From: Cohnella luojiensis
GTDB taxonomy: Bacteria; Bacillota; Bacilli; Paenibacillales; Paenibacillaceae
Reading direction: 5' to 3'
Assembly: GCF_004564235.1 (NCBI RefSeq)
Contig: NZ_SOMN01000002.1
Location: 276,673-340,672, forward strand
Length of the DNA: 64,000 nt
The stretch's first letter is position 1. Every line of letters starts with the position of its first letter. Positions 24,950 through 32,915 of this stretch are shown piece by piece. The position numbers were made by a program, and so were the translations under genes. The notes under the pieces are model-generated. The model saw only the letters and a program-made list of their open reading frames with translations, was not told the origin of the DNA and did no database searches.

Positions 24950-25390
24950 ATGGCACGGGTCGAGGGGATGCGGGAATTAGAACGTGCGATAAGGCGGCTG
25001 GGACAAGTCCCGCAACGATCTGTTACGAAAGCCGCTCGTGCCGGTGGATCGATCGCGCTGCGAGCAGCTAAGCGGAACGCACCTGTGGACGAAGGGAACC
25101 TGAAAAAGGGCCTTATCATGAAGGCTGAACGTCGCGTGACCGTTGGAAAAAAGGTTTACGACATCATGCCAGATCCGCGAATGAACGACGTATTCGTAAA
25201 AGTCTCTGAATCCGGCGAGCGCTCGTATTATCCTGCATCGCAAGAGTTTGGCTATTTGACGGAGAGCGGGCATTACATTCCGGGTTACCGGTATATGGCC
25301 CGCGCGGTCGAGGATAACAGCAGAACAATACAACGTAAAATCATCGACACGGCGACGACGGATATCGACCGGGCATGGAGAGGGAGGTAG
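24950..25390 (+). CDS. HK97 gp10-like tail-joining protein
   Basis: The 146-residue protein has the HK97 gp10 pattern: MRELERAIRRLG near the start, ALRAAKRNAPVDEGNLKKGL, and the late YYPASQEFGYLTESGHYIPG with GYRYMARAVEDN. It connects the head completion proteins with the tail. It follows the head closure gene by one base. Confidence 0.9.
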   Translation: MARVEGMRELERAIRRLGQVPQRSVTKAARAGGSIALRAAKRNAPVDEGNLKKGLIMKAERRVTVGKKVYDIMPDPRMNDVFVKVSESGERSYYPASQEFGYLTESGHYIPGYRYMARAVEDNSRTIQRKIIDTATTDIDRAWRGR

Positions 25391-25392
25391 AC

Positions 25393-25782
25393 ATGAATTT
25401 TGAAGCAGCATTGACGATTGAATTGGAATCCATCCCCGCGCTGAATAATCGTGTCTACCCTCTCGCGGCGCCCGAGGAGAAATTCAATTTAACGCAGCCG
25501 TATTTGATATTCGTATCCAGCGCGGGGCTGAGAACAAGGGATCTTGATTCCTACCAGTCCGGTAAAACGGTGAAAGGCGAGCTTAATGTAATTGCACCAC
25601 GTTTCGGGGATGTAGTCACGACCATGACCAGCGTCATCGACAAGCTCGTAAGCATGGAGCAACGAGCCATCGGCGGCACGGGCCCGTTCATCCAGGAGAT
25701 CGTTTATCGGCAGCCTGTTGAGATGTACGAAGACAAACCGAAGCTCTATCGGAGCCTCGTGGAATTTGAAGTTTATTTCTAA
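25393..25782 (+). CDS. DUF3168-type tail terminator/completion protein
   Basis: The 129-residue protein (MNFEAALTIELESIPALNNR, then YPLAAPEEKFNLTQPYLIFV) fits the DUF3168 tail-completion family that ends tail tube growth. The ATG at 25393 follows GGGAGG; the frame also extends to 25375. It lies just before the tail tube gene as expected. Confidence 0.87.
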   Translation: MNFEAALTIELESIPALNNRVYPLAAPEEKFNLTQPYLIFVSSAGLRTRDLDSYQSGKTVKGELNVIAPRFGDVVTTMTSVIDKLVSMEQRAIGGTGPFIQEIVYRQPVEMYEDKPKLYRSLVEFEVYF

Positions 25783-25797
25783 GAGAGGGTGATTGCA

Positions 25798-26511
25798 TTG
25801 AAAGCCAAACGTTCTGTTGGAACGAAGATTAAAATCGGCTTGAATTTTATTGCCGGTCTAACATCGATTGGTGCTCCAGAGAAGACGGCCGACACACTGG
25901 ACATAACGACGCTAGATAGCGACGGCGGATACCGCGAGTTCATTGGTGGCTTCAAGGACGGTGGAGAGGTATCCATTTCTGGTTATTTCGATCCGAGTGA
26001 CTTGGGTCAAACGGCGCTCGATACAGCCTTCGAGGCAGGAGATGCAACCTCATTCGAGATCATCTTTCCTTCCGATCTTGGCGCGAGCTGGGTGTTTAAC
26101 GGTGTCGTCACGTCGTACAGCGGCGGTAATGCGGAATTGGAAGAAATCGTCGCATTTGAAGCGACTATCAAAGTTAGCGGCAAGCCTGTTCTAGCCTTGA
26201 CCGCGAGTGCTGGTCTTTCCGCTCTTGCTCTCACTGGCGCAGGCGGTGCGCTTGCTCCGACGTTCGATAACGGCAAGTATACGTACACGTTTAGCGGTGT
26301 AACGGCTGCTAGCATTACCGTCACTGCAACGGCAGCGGGCCATACGCTTAAGCTTTACCTCGACGGTGTGTTCTCGTCTGAATTAACGACGGCCGTTGCT
26401 TCGGGTGCAATTCCATTGACGCTTAACGTCGCCAAGAAATTGACGATCGTAGCGCAAGAAGAAGGCAAGACGCCTGTTATTTACGAGGTCGTCGCGCTTA
26501 AGACGGCATAA
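25798..26511 (+). CDS. Major tail tube protein with C-terminal cadherin-like beta domain
   Basis: The product of about 237 residues starts at TTG 25798 (or GTG 25789) after AGAGGG. The N-terminal part (KTADTLDITTLDSDGGYREF, then GGFKDGGEVSISGYF) is the siphovirus tail tube fold. From about residue 138 (LSALALTGAGGALAPTFDNG) there is a cadherin-like beta-sandwich, an Ig-like add-on often carried on tail tubes and displayed on the virion surface. Abundant expression is expected. Confidence 0.9.
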   Translation: MKAKRSVGTKIKIGLNFIAGLTSIGAPEKTADTLDITTLDSDGGYREFIGGFKDGGEVSISGYFDPSDLGQTALDTAFEAGDATSFEIIFPSDLGASWVFNGVVTSYSGGNAELEEIVAFEATIKVSGKPVLALTASAGLSALALTGAGGALAPTFDNGKYTYTFSGVTAASITVTATAAGHTLKLYLDGVFSSELTTAVASGAIPLTLNVAKKLTIVAQEEGKTPVIYEVVALKTA

Positions 26512-26538
26512 TCCAAAGCATTGGGAATATCAGATCGC

Positions 26539-26571
26539 GGCTAGGGCTTAAGGGCTCTAGCCTATTTTGAT
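26539..26571 (+). terminator. Hairpin after the tail tube gene
   Basis: GGCTAG (26539-26544) pairs with CTAGCC (26557-26562), followed by TATTTTGATT. It is a weak terminator or mRNA stabiliser behind a highly expressed gene. Confidence 0.5.
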
Positions 26572-26586
26572 TGGAGGAAAAATCAG

Positions 26587-26964
26587 ATGAGTGATAACAA
26601 CGATGTAGTAATTGTAAACCTCGACAGACCACGTGAGCTACGTTTTGGACATAAAGCACTTAAACGATTGTCGGCAGTAACCGGCAAGGGAATGGACGAC
26701 ATGGTCGAGGACGAGATCGACTTTAAGCAACTGGAGGAAATCTTCTTCTATGGTTTGGAGCGTGATGCCAGAGAGCATAACGAGACGTTAACCATGGATC
26801 AGATGGAGGACATTCTCGACTGTGCTGAGTCCTACGCTTACCTCATGGCAAAGATGACCGAAGCTCTCCAGAAAGCGACGGGTAACCTTACGGGAAACGG
26901 TCAACCGGCGGGGAAGACGGTGAATCAACCGAATCCAAGCCGTGGGACTGGGAGGAATCGCTAA
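26587..26964 (+). CDS. Tail assembly chaperone (gpG-like)
   Basis: The 125-residue acidic protein begins MSDNNDVVIVNLDRPRELRF and lies between the tail tube and tape measure genes, the fixed place of tail chaperones. It ends soon after a slippery heptamer; ribosomes that do not slip produce this short form. It coats the tape measure protein during tail assembly. Confidence 0.87.
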   Translation: MSDNNDVVIVNLDRPRELRFGHKALKRLSAVTGKGMDDMVEDEIDFKQLEEIFFYGLERDAREHNETLTMDQMEDILDCAESYAYLMAKMTEALQKATGNLTGNGQPAGKTVNQPNPSRGTGRNR

Positions 26965-27254
26965 AGTCGGCAATCCGGATCGGCATAAACTTACGCGACT
27001 ATGACGACATGACGCCCCATGAGCTCAATTTGCATATCATCGCGCACAATGAGCGATCGACGAGCGAATACAACGAGAATCGGATCAGTTCTTATTTGAC
27101 CGCTTATTGGGGTCGCGTGAAGAGGATGCCAGAGCTTAAAAAGCTACTGATTCAAGAGCCGAAGGCAAAGAAGAAACAGACCGACAGCGAGATGCTTTCG
27201 ATGATTAAGCGTCTGCATGCGAAATTCGGCAGCGGAGAGGAGGGACAAGGATAA
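26587..27254 (+). CDS. Tail assembly chaperone G-T fusion made by -1 frameshift
   Basis: The heptamer GGGAAAC at 26892-26898 is read G-GGA-AAC in the first frame, the exact X-XXY-YYZ form for a -1 slip. The -1 frame is open from 26886 and, after the slip, continues with RSTGGEDGESTESKPWDWEE and SLKSAIRIGINLRDYDDMTP to the stop at 27252-27254, giving a fusion of about 222 residues. The downstream part alone has an ATG at 27009 but no ribosome site. This mirrors lambda G/GT (slippery GGGAAAG). The fusion end abuts the tape measure start. Confidence 0.87.
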
Positions 27255-29713
27255 TGAGTGTAGTACGGAATCTACTCGTCCGGATAGGCGCGGACTTGTC
27301 CGGTTTACGGAACGCCCAAAGGGAAATCAAAAATACGGTCCGAACGATCGGGGCAACGCTCGCGGGTCTGGGCGTCGGGTTAGGATTTAAGACAGCACTC
27401 GATGAAGCAATCAAGTTCGAAGCAGCTATGGGGCAGATTAACCGTCTTCTCGGGAATAACGCGCAAGAGTTTACGAAGTGGGCGAACGAGAGCGCTTCGG
27501 CTTTTGGTTTTGCTCGGTCCGAAGCGGTGCAGTTTGGCGCGACGTACGCAAATCTCTTGAGCGGCTTTTCATCTGGTACTGCGGAAACGATGCGACGTAC
27601 GCAGGATCTCCTTAAAGCTTCTGCCGTCGTCGCCAGCTCAACCGGTCGGACGATGGAAGACGTTATGGAGCGGATCCGATCCGGTCTACTCGGGAACACC
27701 GAGGCGATTGAGGATCTCGGTCTAAACGTCAACGTCGCGCTGATAGAATCGACGAAAGCTTTCCAGCAGTTTGCGAACGGAAAGTCATGGCAACAACTCG
27801 ACTTCAACACGCAGCAGGCGATCCGATATTTCGGCATCCTCGAGCAGGCAACGACTAAGTATGGACTTGAGCTCGCCAATAACACCGCATCAAGACAGGC
27901 GGCGTTTGTCGCCCAGCTCAAGAATACGCGGCTTGCACTAGGACAAGCCTTCCTGCCGATCTACAATGCCATCCTTCCCGCACTTACACGGTTCGCTACC
28001 GCTCTCGCGAATACGATGCAATTCATTGCTGCTTTCTCTCAAGCGCTATTCGGTTCCAAGAAGGCACAGCAGCAAACCAACACGGTTAACGCGCAAGCGG
28101 GGGCGGTAAGCGGGTTAGGTGATGCATACGAAAAGGCCGGCAAGCAGGCGCAAAAATCCGTAGCTGGATTCGACCAGGTTAATCTCGTCGGCGGGACTTC
28201 TGGCGGAAGTAACGATGCTACAGGCGGCGGAGGCTCAATGCCTGTACCCGATACCGGAGCGCAAGAAGGGATTCTCTCCGGTGTAGGCGATGGAATGGAC
28301 ACGGTCGCTGAGAAGGCAAAGGCGATGGCCGACCGCGTTAAAGCCGCGTATGGGAGCCTGACGAGTTTCATCAAAAGCAATTCCGATATAATCATTGCTT
28401 CGTTAGCTGCTGTCGGCGCTGGATTCGCAACTGCGTTTGCTATTGCAAAGTGGGGATCGATCGTTGCTACTGTCCAGAAAGTAGGAGCTGTTATAGCTGC
28501 TGCATTGGGCGCAGTATCGGCAGTCGTTTTGGCGATCGTAGTAGCCGTTGCTGCATTAGTTGGCGCCTTCGTTTATTTTTACCGAACGAATGAGAAGTTC
28601 AGAGGTTTTGTCGACGGCATTCTCCGTGAGATCGGCGAGGCGGCTGTTTGGCTTTGGCAAAACGTCCTTGTACCACTTGGGCAGTACATCGGAACTGGTT
28701 TCGTTGCAGCATGGAATGCGCTAACGGTAGCTGCTGAGTGGTTATGGAAAAACGTACTCGTCCCCCTCGGTAACTTCTTGGTGACCTTTTATAGTCAAGC
28801 GATACCCGTAGCTAGGGTACTGAAAGACGTACTTGGGGTTGCCTTCAAGTTTGTTTCCGACGTCGCGAAATCATTTTGGGAAAAGGTTCTCCTCCCTCTC
28901 GGTAAAGCACTGACCGAGGTTTTCGGTCCAGCTGTAGAAGCGGCTTCCACAGTCTTAACATTCTTTTGGAAGAAAGTCACGGAGCCATTAGGCAGGTTCA
29001 TCGGGAATTCTCTTATCGCTGTATTTAGACTTCTGGCGTCTACGATTACGATACTTTGGCAGAGCGTATTGAAGCCAGTAGCAACGTTTGTAGGCGGAGT
29101 TTTCCTAGGCGTGTTTAATAACGTATTTAATTCAATCGGCGATATCATTGACGGGACGAAAACTGCTTTTATCGGACTCATGAATTTTATCACTGGCGTT
29201 TTCAGCGGCAATTGGTCTATGGCATGGAACGGCATGAAGGCAGTATTTAAGGGCGTCTTTAATTCGCTGTACGGAATCATTAAGCTGCCGCTGAATCTGA
29301 TTATCGACGCGATCAACAAAGTAATTGAGGGCCTGAACAGTATCAACATCGATGCTCCAGACTGGGTGCCCGGATGGGCCGGGGGCGGAGAGTCATTTGG
29401 TATTAGCATTCCAAAGATTCCGAAACTCGCAAAAGGCGGTCTAGCATTCGGACCGACGCTCGCCATGGTCGGAGATAACAGGGGCGCTTCTGCGGATCCG
29501 GAAGTCATCGCGCCTCTATCAAAGCTGGAGGCGATGCTCGGCAAGGACGATAACCGGGAGGTTGTTGGCGTTCTTAAGGCGATCTTAGCTGCGGTTAAAT
29601 CTAGCGGCAGCGGTGACCAGGCAACGATCAGTAAAACGGATCTCGCCCGCGCAGCAGCTACCGGACTCAACGATCTAACCCGGCGATCCGGACGGAATTT
29701 AGTAATCACATAA
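27254..29713 (+). CDS. Tape measure protein
   Basis: The 819-residue protein starts at ATG 27254, overlapping the chaperone stop by one base, with GGAGAGGAGG upstream. The N-terminal part (ADLSGLRNAQREIKNTVRTI, then GGINRLL-type helices) is typical of tape measure proteins; hydrophobic segments lie around residues 380-450 (IIASLAAVGAGFATAFAIAK and AAALGAVSAVVLAIVVAVAA), followed by Trp-rich repeats (LWQNVLVPLG, WLWKNVLVPLG, FWEKVLLPLG, FWKKVTEPLG). It sets tail length; by the usual 1.5 angstrom per residue rule the tail would be about 120 nm. Confidence 0.95.
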   Translation: MSVVRNLLVRIGADLSGLRNAQREIKNTVRTIGATLAGLGVGLGFKTALDEAIKFEAAMGQINRLLGNNAQEFTKWANESASAFGFARSEAVQFGATYANLLSGFSSGTAETMRRTQDLLKASAVVASSTGRTMEDVMERIRSGLLGNTEAIEDLGLNVNVALIESTKAFQQFANGKSWQQLDFNTQQAIRYFGILEQATTKYGLELANNTASRQAAFVAQLKNTRLALGQAFLPIYNAILPALTRFATALANTMQFIAAFSQALFGSKKAQQQTNTVNAQAGAVSGLGDAYEKAGKQAQKSVAGFDQVNLVGGTSGGSNDATGGGGSMPVPDTGAQEGILSGVGDGMDTVAEKAKAMADRVKAAYGSLTSFIKSNSDIIIASLAAVGAGFATAFAIAKWGSIVATVQKVGAVIAAALGAVSAVVLAIVVAVAALVGAFVYFYRTNEKFRGFVDGILREIGEAAVWLWQNVLVPLGQYIGTGFVAAWNALTVAAEWLWKNVLVPLGNFLVTFYSQAIPVARVLKDVLGVAFKFVSDVAKSFWEKVLLPLGKALTEVFGPAVEAASTVLTFFWKKVTEPLGRFIGNSLIAVFRLLASTITILWQSVLKPVATFVGGVFLGVFNNVFNSIGDIIDGTKTAFIGLMNFITGVFSGNWSMAWNGMKAVFKGVFNSLYGIIKLPLNLIIDAINKVIEGLNSINIDAPDWVPGWAGGGESFGISIPKIPKLAKGGLAFGPTLAMVGDNRGASADPEVIAPLSKLEAMLGKDDNREVVGVLKAILAAVKSSGSGDQATISKTDLARAAATGLNDLTRRSGRNLVIT

Positions 29714-29725
29714 GGAGGCGGCGAT

Positions 29726-30085
29726 ATGCAGCTTAAGATTAACGGCGTTGAGATCGCCGCTTACCCCATTGATTTTCAAGTAACTATTCTTGACCTGGAC
29801 GATGCCGATTCTACGACGCGGACCGCAGATGGCACGCTAAACCGGGACCGTGTAGCTGTCAAACGGCAGATCGAAATGGGGTTTAATCCGCTACCGTGGG
29901 CGGATATCTCAGCTATTCTTCAGGCTATGGATGCTGTGTTCTTCGACTTCTATTACCCTGACCCGATGGCCGGTGCATACGTCACTAAGCGGATGTACGT
30001 CGGCAACCGTCCTGCGGCAATTCCGATTGTGAAAGGCGGGGTCCTCTGGTGGGACGGTCTTCAGATCACCCTGACGGAGCGATGA
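29726..30085 (+). CDS. DUF6711-like distal tail region protein
   Basis: The 119-residue protein (MQLKINGVEIAAYPIDFQVT, then RTADGTLNRDRVAVKRQIEM) is of a small family found directly after tape measure genes in Firmicutes phages. It is beta-rich and probably sits at the tail tip. GGAGG precedes the ATG. Confidence 0.75.
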   Translation: MQLKINGVEIAAYPIDFQVTILDLDDADSTTRTADGTLNRDRVAVKRQIEMGFNPLPWADISAILQAMDAVFFDFYYPDPMAGAYVTKRMYVGNRPAAIPIVKGGVLWWDGLQITLTER

Positions 30086-30086
30086 T

Positions 30087-32120
30087 ATGTATCCAATTTC
30101 TGCACTATACACGGAATACCTAAAGCGCCATGATCGCGAGTTTCTGGTTAAAGCAGACATCACCGGCACTGAATACAGTAATGACGTCATCGTCGATTTC
30201 ACCATTGAGAACAGCCTCGTACTCGGTGAGGAGTTTGAGATCGGGACGACGATCCTCTCCAAGCTAACCATTAAACTCAGGACAGAGGACGTTATCGCGC
30301 CTAACGCTCGGATCGTCCCTTACCTATCTCTCCGGTTACCTCCGGAACTAGCTGGCGCGGAATCACCTTGGCAAGACGTGGCCGTCGCATGGCAAGACGC
30401 AGCCTTTCCCTGGGGTGGTGCTCAAACGGAGTGGATGCCTCTCGGTGAGTTTTACGTCGATAGTCGGGAGAAGATCAACGATACCTGGGTTTACACCTGT
30501 TACGATCGGCTGGTGTGGGCGGATGTGGCGTATATCTCATCGCTTACATACCCGACGACGCAACAAGCCGTCTGGGATGAGATATGCGGCAAGCTCGGAT
30601 ATACCTACGACAGTAGCGTAACCATTAACCCGGCGTATCAGATCCAAGCGGGTCCGGCTGGCTACAGCATACGTCAAGTGCTCGGATACATTGCGTCGGC
30701 TAATAGCGCGAGTGTATTTGTTGGCAAGGATGGGAAGATAAAGTTCAGGCGATTTACCGCATCGGATTCAGCAGTATTCGAAATGACCGCATCTGATTAT
30801 ATCCGGGCAGCACAGACTAACCCGGTTAAGACCTATACCCGCGTTGTCGTGATGTACGATACGGAAGACGAGCTGACCTACGAGGCAGGGACAGGCGACG
30901 ATAATCATACGTTGTTCGTTGAGAATCCGTTTGCTACGCAAGAGATAACAAATGACTTGCTATCGGCGTTTAACGGTTTCTCTTATCAGCCGGTGAACAT
31001 GGACGCTCGGGGCTTCCCACAGATCGAGGCAGGAGACCGGATCCGGTTCGGTCATAATATTGAAAGTCTAGCATGGCAAGACGCAAACACGGCATGGGAA
31101 GATACGGCATACAGCTGGGACGGTTATACGAGCGGCGGGATAACACTCGCATTGCATAACGTGTTCTCATTCAAAGGCGGACTCAAGATGTCAGTCGAAG
31201 CCCCTTCCAAGTCCGAACAGCAGAGCGAGTTCGTGGTTGAGGGGTCGCTTACGCAGCAGGTTAATAGGATGAACCGAGACGCTGTCAGACTCGGCAAGTC
31301 GTATTACGGTGCTACCCTCACACGGACTGAAGGGCTGACGATCGAGAGAGAGGATCACGCATCCAAGGTCATCCTGAATAGCGATAAGCTATCGTTTCAA
31401 GCAGGTGGCGTTGATAAGATTTACTTCGACACGGTTGCTGGCAAGTACAAGTTCAACGGAACGCTCGAAGCGTCTGATGGCGTGTTCAGCGGGTCGCTCT
31501 CGGCGGCTACGGGGACGTTCAGCGGTAATTTATCGGCGGCTGGCGGGACGTTCTCGGGGACTCTTGTTGGTGTCGACGGAACTTTCAGCGGAACGATAAC
31601 GGCGTCTTCAATAAGCGGGGGAACGATCACTGGAGCTCTGATTCAAACGGCAGAATCCGGAATATTTCCGAGATCCGAAATGTCGAGCTCAAATGACATG
31701 ATTGGAGTTTATGGGTCTATTGATAAATTTATAACTCTTGAAGCTCTTGACCCAGGTTATGGTGTTCCTTTATTGCAATTTTCGAATGGCGCAGTGAGAA
31801 CAGATTTATACCAGTTTCCAGCTTTGTTTATTATGCAGTCTAATACTGACATGCTCATTGATTCTACTAACGGGGAGGTCAGATTGGGGGGCACTAAAGT
31901 TCGGATTGGTTCCTGGAACGATTTAATTAGCACTAGCAATGGAGGTACGCTCCAACAAGCATTGGATTCAAAAGCGGAATCGTCAGCAGTCAATGCAAAG
32001 GCAGATTTGTCGTATGTCGATTCTAATTTTGCCTATAATATGGCGTTTGACAACAGCACAAGGAACCTAAAAATCTTCTCAAGAAACGGTGTTACTCTAG
32101 CAACGGTTAACATTCCCTAA
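30087..32120 (+). CDS. Tail tip/minor tail protein with 11-residue repeats
   Basis: The 677-residue protein begins one base after the previous gene. The first 400 residues look like a siphovirus tail-associated hub (EFEIGTTILSKLTIKLRTED, then IRQVLGYIASANSASVFVGK). A WQD-type motif occurs twice (WQDVAVAWQDAAFPW and WQDANTAWEDTAYSW). At about residues 462-505 there are four 11-residue repeats of the form xGxFSGxLxAx (DGVFSGSLSAA, TGTFSGNLSAA, GGTFSGTLVGV, DGTFSGTITAS), which suggests a beta-helix or triple beta fibre stalk. The C-terminus is of fibre type and may contact the host surface. Confidence 0.82.
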   Translation: MYPISALYTEYLKRHDREFLVKADITGTEYSNDVIVDFTIENSLVLGEEFEIGTTILSKLTIKLRTEDVIAPNARIVPYLSLRLPPELAGAESPWQDVAVAWQDAAFPWGGAQTEWMPLGEFYVDSREKINDTWVYTCYDRLVWADVAYISSLTYPTTQQAVWDEICGKLGYTYDSSVTINPAYQIQAGPAGYSIRQVLGYIASANSASVFVGKDGKIKFRRFTASDSAVFEMTASDYIRAAQTNPVKTYTRVVVMYDTEDELTYEAGTGDDNHTLFVENPFATQEITNDLLSAFNGFSYQPVNMDARGFPQIEAGDRIRFGHNIESLAWQDANTAWEDTAYSWDGYTSGGITLALHNVFSFKGGLKMSVEAPSKSEQQSEFVVEGSLTQQVNRMNRDAVRLGKSYYGATLTRTEGLTIEREDHASKVILNSDKLSFQAGGVDKIYFDTVAGKYKFNGTLEASDGVFSGSLSAATGTFSGNLSAAGGTFSGTLVGVDGTFSGTITASSISGGTITGALIQTAESGIFPRSEMSSSNDMIGVYGSIDKFITLEALDPGYGVPLLQFSNGAVRTDLYQFPALFIMQSNTDMLIDSTNGEVRLGGTKVRIGSWNDLISTSNGGTLQQALDSKAESSAVNAKADLSYVDSNFAYNMAFDNSTRNLKIFSRNGVTLATVNIP

Positions 32121-32136
32121 CTAATCGTGATATAAT
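32107..32136 (+). promoter_or_regulatory. Promoter for the secreted stalk-domain cargo gene
   Basis: TTAACA (32107-32112) and a consensus TATAAT (32131-32136) are 18 bases apart. The ATG of the next gene follows 30 bases later. With the terminator at 32671 this makes an independent transcription unit inside the tail operon. Confidence 0.6.
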
Positions 32137-32166
32137 ATAACCAAAATTAGGGAACGAGGGATTATC

Positions 32167-32658
32167 ATGAAGAAGATTGTCATAGCCTTTCTTTCGGGTG
32201 CATTGTTGATGGTCGGAGGACAGGCTTTAGCCGACCCCCTATCAAACTTTGGTAAAAAAGTAGACGCGGAATATTCAATTGTTGTTAATGGTAAGATGCT
32301 CGAAGCAAAAACTGTAGCAGTAGACGGTGTGACTTTTACACCGAACCGTGCCCTTTCTGATGCCATAGGTTACGATGTGGCATTTAAGGATAAGGTTGTT
32401 TATTATACCAAAAGGGAGGAGGCTCCCGAATTGTCAATAGATTCAACGGAACCAGTAACCGAGTCAAGACAATGGAGTGCAGAAGATATTCGAGCAAGTA
32501 TTGAGCTCACAGAATCAAGAGCACGGTTCGCTGATAAAAGTCTAAAATATGCAATTGAAAAGGGCGACGAAGTTGAAATAACAAAATGGGAAGCCTACAT
32601 TGAAAAAAACAACGCAGAGCTAGCACTTTGGCTAGAACGTAAAGCAGCTCAACAATAA
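32167..32658 (+). CDS. Secreted stalk-domain (copper amine oxidase N-terminal-like) protein
   Basis: The 163-residue protein has a signal peptide (MKKIVIAFLSGALLMVGGQA, cleavage probably after ALA at about residue 23). Residues about 33-80 (YSIVVNGKMLEAKTVAVDGV, then FTPNRALSDAIGYDVAF) resemble the stalk domain common on secreted proteins of Paenibacillus; the rest is a coiled coil. It has its own promoter and terminator, so it is probably made by the lysogen and exported. A surface role such as superinfection exclusion is possible but unproven. Confidence 0.78.
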   Translation: MKKIVIAFLSGALLMVGGQALADPLSNFGKKVDAEYSIVVNGKMLEAKTVAVDGVTFTPNRALSDAIGYDVAFKDKVVYYTKREEAPELSIDSTEPVTESRQWSAEDIRASIELTESRARFADKSLKYAIEKGDEVEITKWEAYIEKNNAELALWLERKAAQQ

Positions 32659-32670
32659 ATCGTACGATCA

Positions 32671-32699
32671 AAGGCGCTCCATTGCGGGGGCGTCTTTTT
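32671..32699 (+). terminator. Terminator after the stalk-domain gene
   Basis: AAGGCGCTCC (32671-32680) pairs with GGGGCGTCTT (32687-32696) with two G-T pairs around a 6-base loop, followed by a short T-run. Confidence 0.65.
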
Positions 32700-32717
32700 C
32701 GTTGGGAGGAATTTAAT

Positions 32718-32915
32718 ATGGCAGTTATCCAGCCTGTTATCAAAGTCGAGATTGACCCCTTAAAGCCTGTGCCGGAGATATGCGCGGTCATCATGGCCGT
32801 TACGCGGTATCACCTTTATCAGGAAGAAGCGATTCTTCACGGGGTCCAGGAGGCAATTGAACGTCGGCTAAATTCATTGAAAGGAGCTGAAAAAGATGCC
32901 CAATCGGTATTGTAA
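32718..32915 (+). CDS. Small tail-region protein of unknown function
   Basis: The 65-residue protein (MAVIQPVIKVEIDPLKPVPE, then ICAVIMAVTRYHLYQEEAIL) starts at ATG 32718 after GGGAGGA; the frame extends to 32682 without a ribosome site. It overlaps the fibre gene by 20 bases. Helical, no known motif. Confidence 0.6.
   Translation: MAVIQPVIKVEIDPLKPVPEICAVIMAVTRYHLYQEEAILHGVQEAIERRLNSLKGAEKDAQSVL

Noticed and set aside
27009..27254. Independent 81-residue gene after the tail chaperone
   Set aside because: It has no ribosome site and its frame continues upstream to a -1 slippery site; it is better read as the second half of the frameshift fusion.
28795..29709. 304-codon minus-strand frame
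   Set aside because: It is antisense to the tape measure gene and has the Ser/Pro/Thr-rich composition typical of shadow frames.
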